Below are positions 52,685 through 53,034 of a DNA stretch of 53,034 nucleotides, piece by piece (the stretch's first letter is position 1; each line of letters opens with the position of its first letter). The notes beneath the pieces were generated by a model. The model saw only the letters and a list, made by a program, of their open reading frames with translations. It ran no database searches and had not been told where the DNA came from. A program made the position numbers and the translations under genes. Source of the stretch: Oscillospiraceae bacterium (GTDB taxonomy: Bacteria; Bacillota; Clostridia; Oscillospirales; CAG-272); the NCBI GenBank assembly GCA_015064585.1, contig SVRY01000015.1, positions 1 to 53,034 of the forward strand. The letters run 5' to 3'.

Positions 52685-53034
52685 ATTGCGTCAACCTCCG
52701 CCATGATTTGTTTATTGGTAAATCCGGACAGATCCATTGCGCCGGAAGGACAAGCAACCGTACATGCGCCGCACCCCTGACATACAGCAGGGTTGACCGA
52801 AGCAACGCGGCGAATCAGAGTAGTACGGTTGGGTCCTCTGAATTCCTTATCGGAATAGGTGATCGCGCCGTAAGGACATACCTTTTCGCAGGAAGAACAC
52901 CCATTACACAACATTTCATCACTGCTTGCCACGCAGGGATTGCAGGTCAGACTGTTTTTAGCAAGCAAGCCAATCACCTTTGCGGCGGCGGCACTTGCCT
53001 GTGCTACAGTTTCGGGAATATCCTTAGGACCCTG
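52675..53034 (-). CDS. hdrA: HdrA C-terminal part, cut by the window edge
   Basis: A 119-residue fragment; the reading frame is open to position 53034. It starts QGPKDIPETVAQASAAAAK, a characteristic HdrA stretch before its C-terminal ferredoxin domain. Two 4Fe-4S motifs follow: CNGCSSCEKVCPYGAI and CQGCGACTVACPSGAM. HdrA holds the bifurcating FAD, which lies upstream outside the window. It overlaps flxD by 10 bases. Whether hdrB or hdrC lies further upstream cannot be seen. Confidence 0.9.
   Translation of the reverse strand, partial: QGPKDIPETVAQASAAAAKVIGLLAKNSLTCNPCVASSDEMLCNGCSSCEKVCPYGAITYSDKEFRGPNRTTLIRRVASVNPAVCQGCGACTVACPSGAMDLSGFTNKQIMAEVDAICK

Noticed and set aside
1-53034. CRISPR array, tRNA, rRNA or insertion sequence
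   Set aside because: No short regularly spaced repeats with unique spacers, no cloverleaf or rRNA signature, and no transposase frame was seen. The only array is the 181-bp tandem repeat without spacers.

Overview
This 53-kb window looks like a chromosomal contig from an anaerobic, Gram-positive, probably spore-forming member of the Clostridia. The signs are the sporulation genes yqfC and yqfD beside phoH-ybeY-era-recO, a YlbJ-like membrane protein, an L27 precursor with its Prp protease, the YmfF/YmfH peptidase pair, strong AGGAGG ribosome sites and clear sigma-A promoters. A dockerin protein, Na+-pump decarboxylase subunits and a soluble Fe-S/flavin redox operon suggest a gut or rumen fermenter. 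Species cannot be fixed from the sequence alone.

Layout. Positions 1-930 hold a divergent promoter with an inverted repeat at the left edge, then just over three copies of a 181-bp tandem repeat without genes. 0.97-3.5 kb (minus): a CapA-type lipoprotein, a small Cys-rich protein and a YlbJ-like membrane protein. 3.6-10.7 kb (plus): yqfC, yqfD, phoH, ybeY, era, recO, mutS2. 10.7-13.1 kb: a lipoprotein and a glycerophosphodiesterase (minus), then an ECF sigma factor with its zinc anti-sigma factor (plus). 13.3-16.5 kb: a large secreted repeat protein ending in a dockerin. 16.6-18.5 kb: an ABC-F ATPase (minus). 18.7-25.8 kb: a 2361-residue cyclic beta-1,2-glucan synthase-like enzyme. 25.9-30.3 kb: ymfF, ymfH, lgt, folD. 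30.4-31.6 kb: L21 leader, rplU, prp, rpmA. 31.7-36.9 kb: a TM-helix-repeat channel-like protein, mntP (minus), a MATE transporter, and two paralogous small membrane proteins, the first frameshifted. 37.0-42.1 kb: a promoter, a structured leader, and two adjacent papain-family (C1) proteins, one leaderless and one a lipoprotein. 42.1-45.1 kb: OadB- and OadG-like Na+ pump subunits and a membrane spermidine-synthase-like protein. 45.1-47.0 kb (minus): an ECF sigma factor with an RsgI-like anti-sigma factor.

The most interesting part is the right end (47.0-53.0 kb, minus). One compact operon reads hdrA (cut by the edge), mvhD/flxD, flxC, flxB, flxA, an FrdB-like Fe-S protein, and a fumarate-reductase-type flavoprotein, followed by a terminator. 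It resembles the Flx-Hdr electron-bifurcating complexes, but with a soluble fumarate reductase module where HdrB/HdrC would be expected. The inferred role is oxidation of NAD(P)H coupled to reduction of fumarate, or another activated alkene, and of ferredoxin. This is inference from gene content and motifs; the upstream part of the operon is outside the window.
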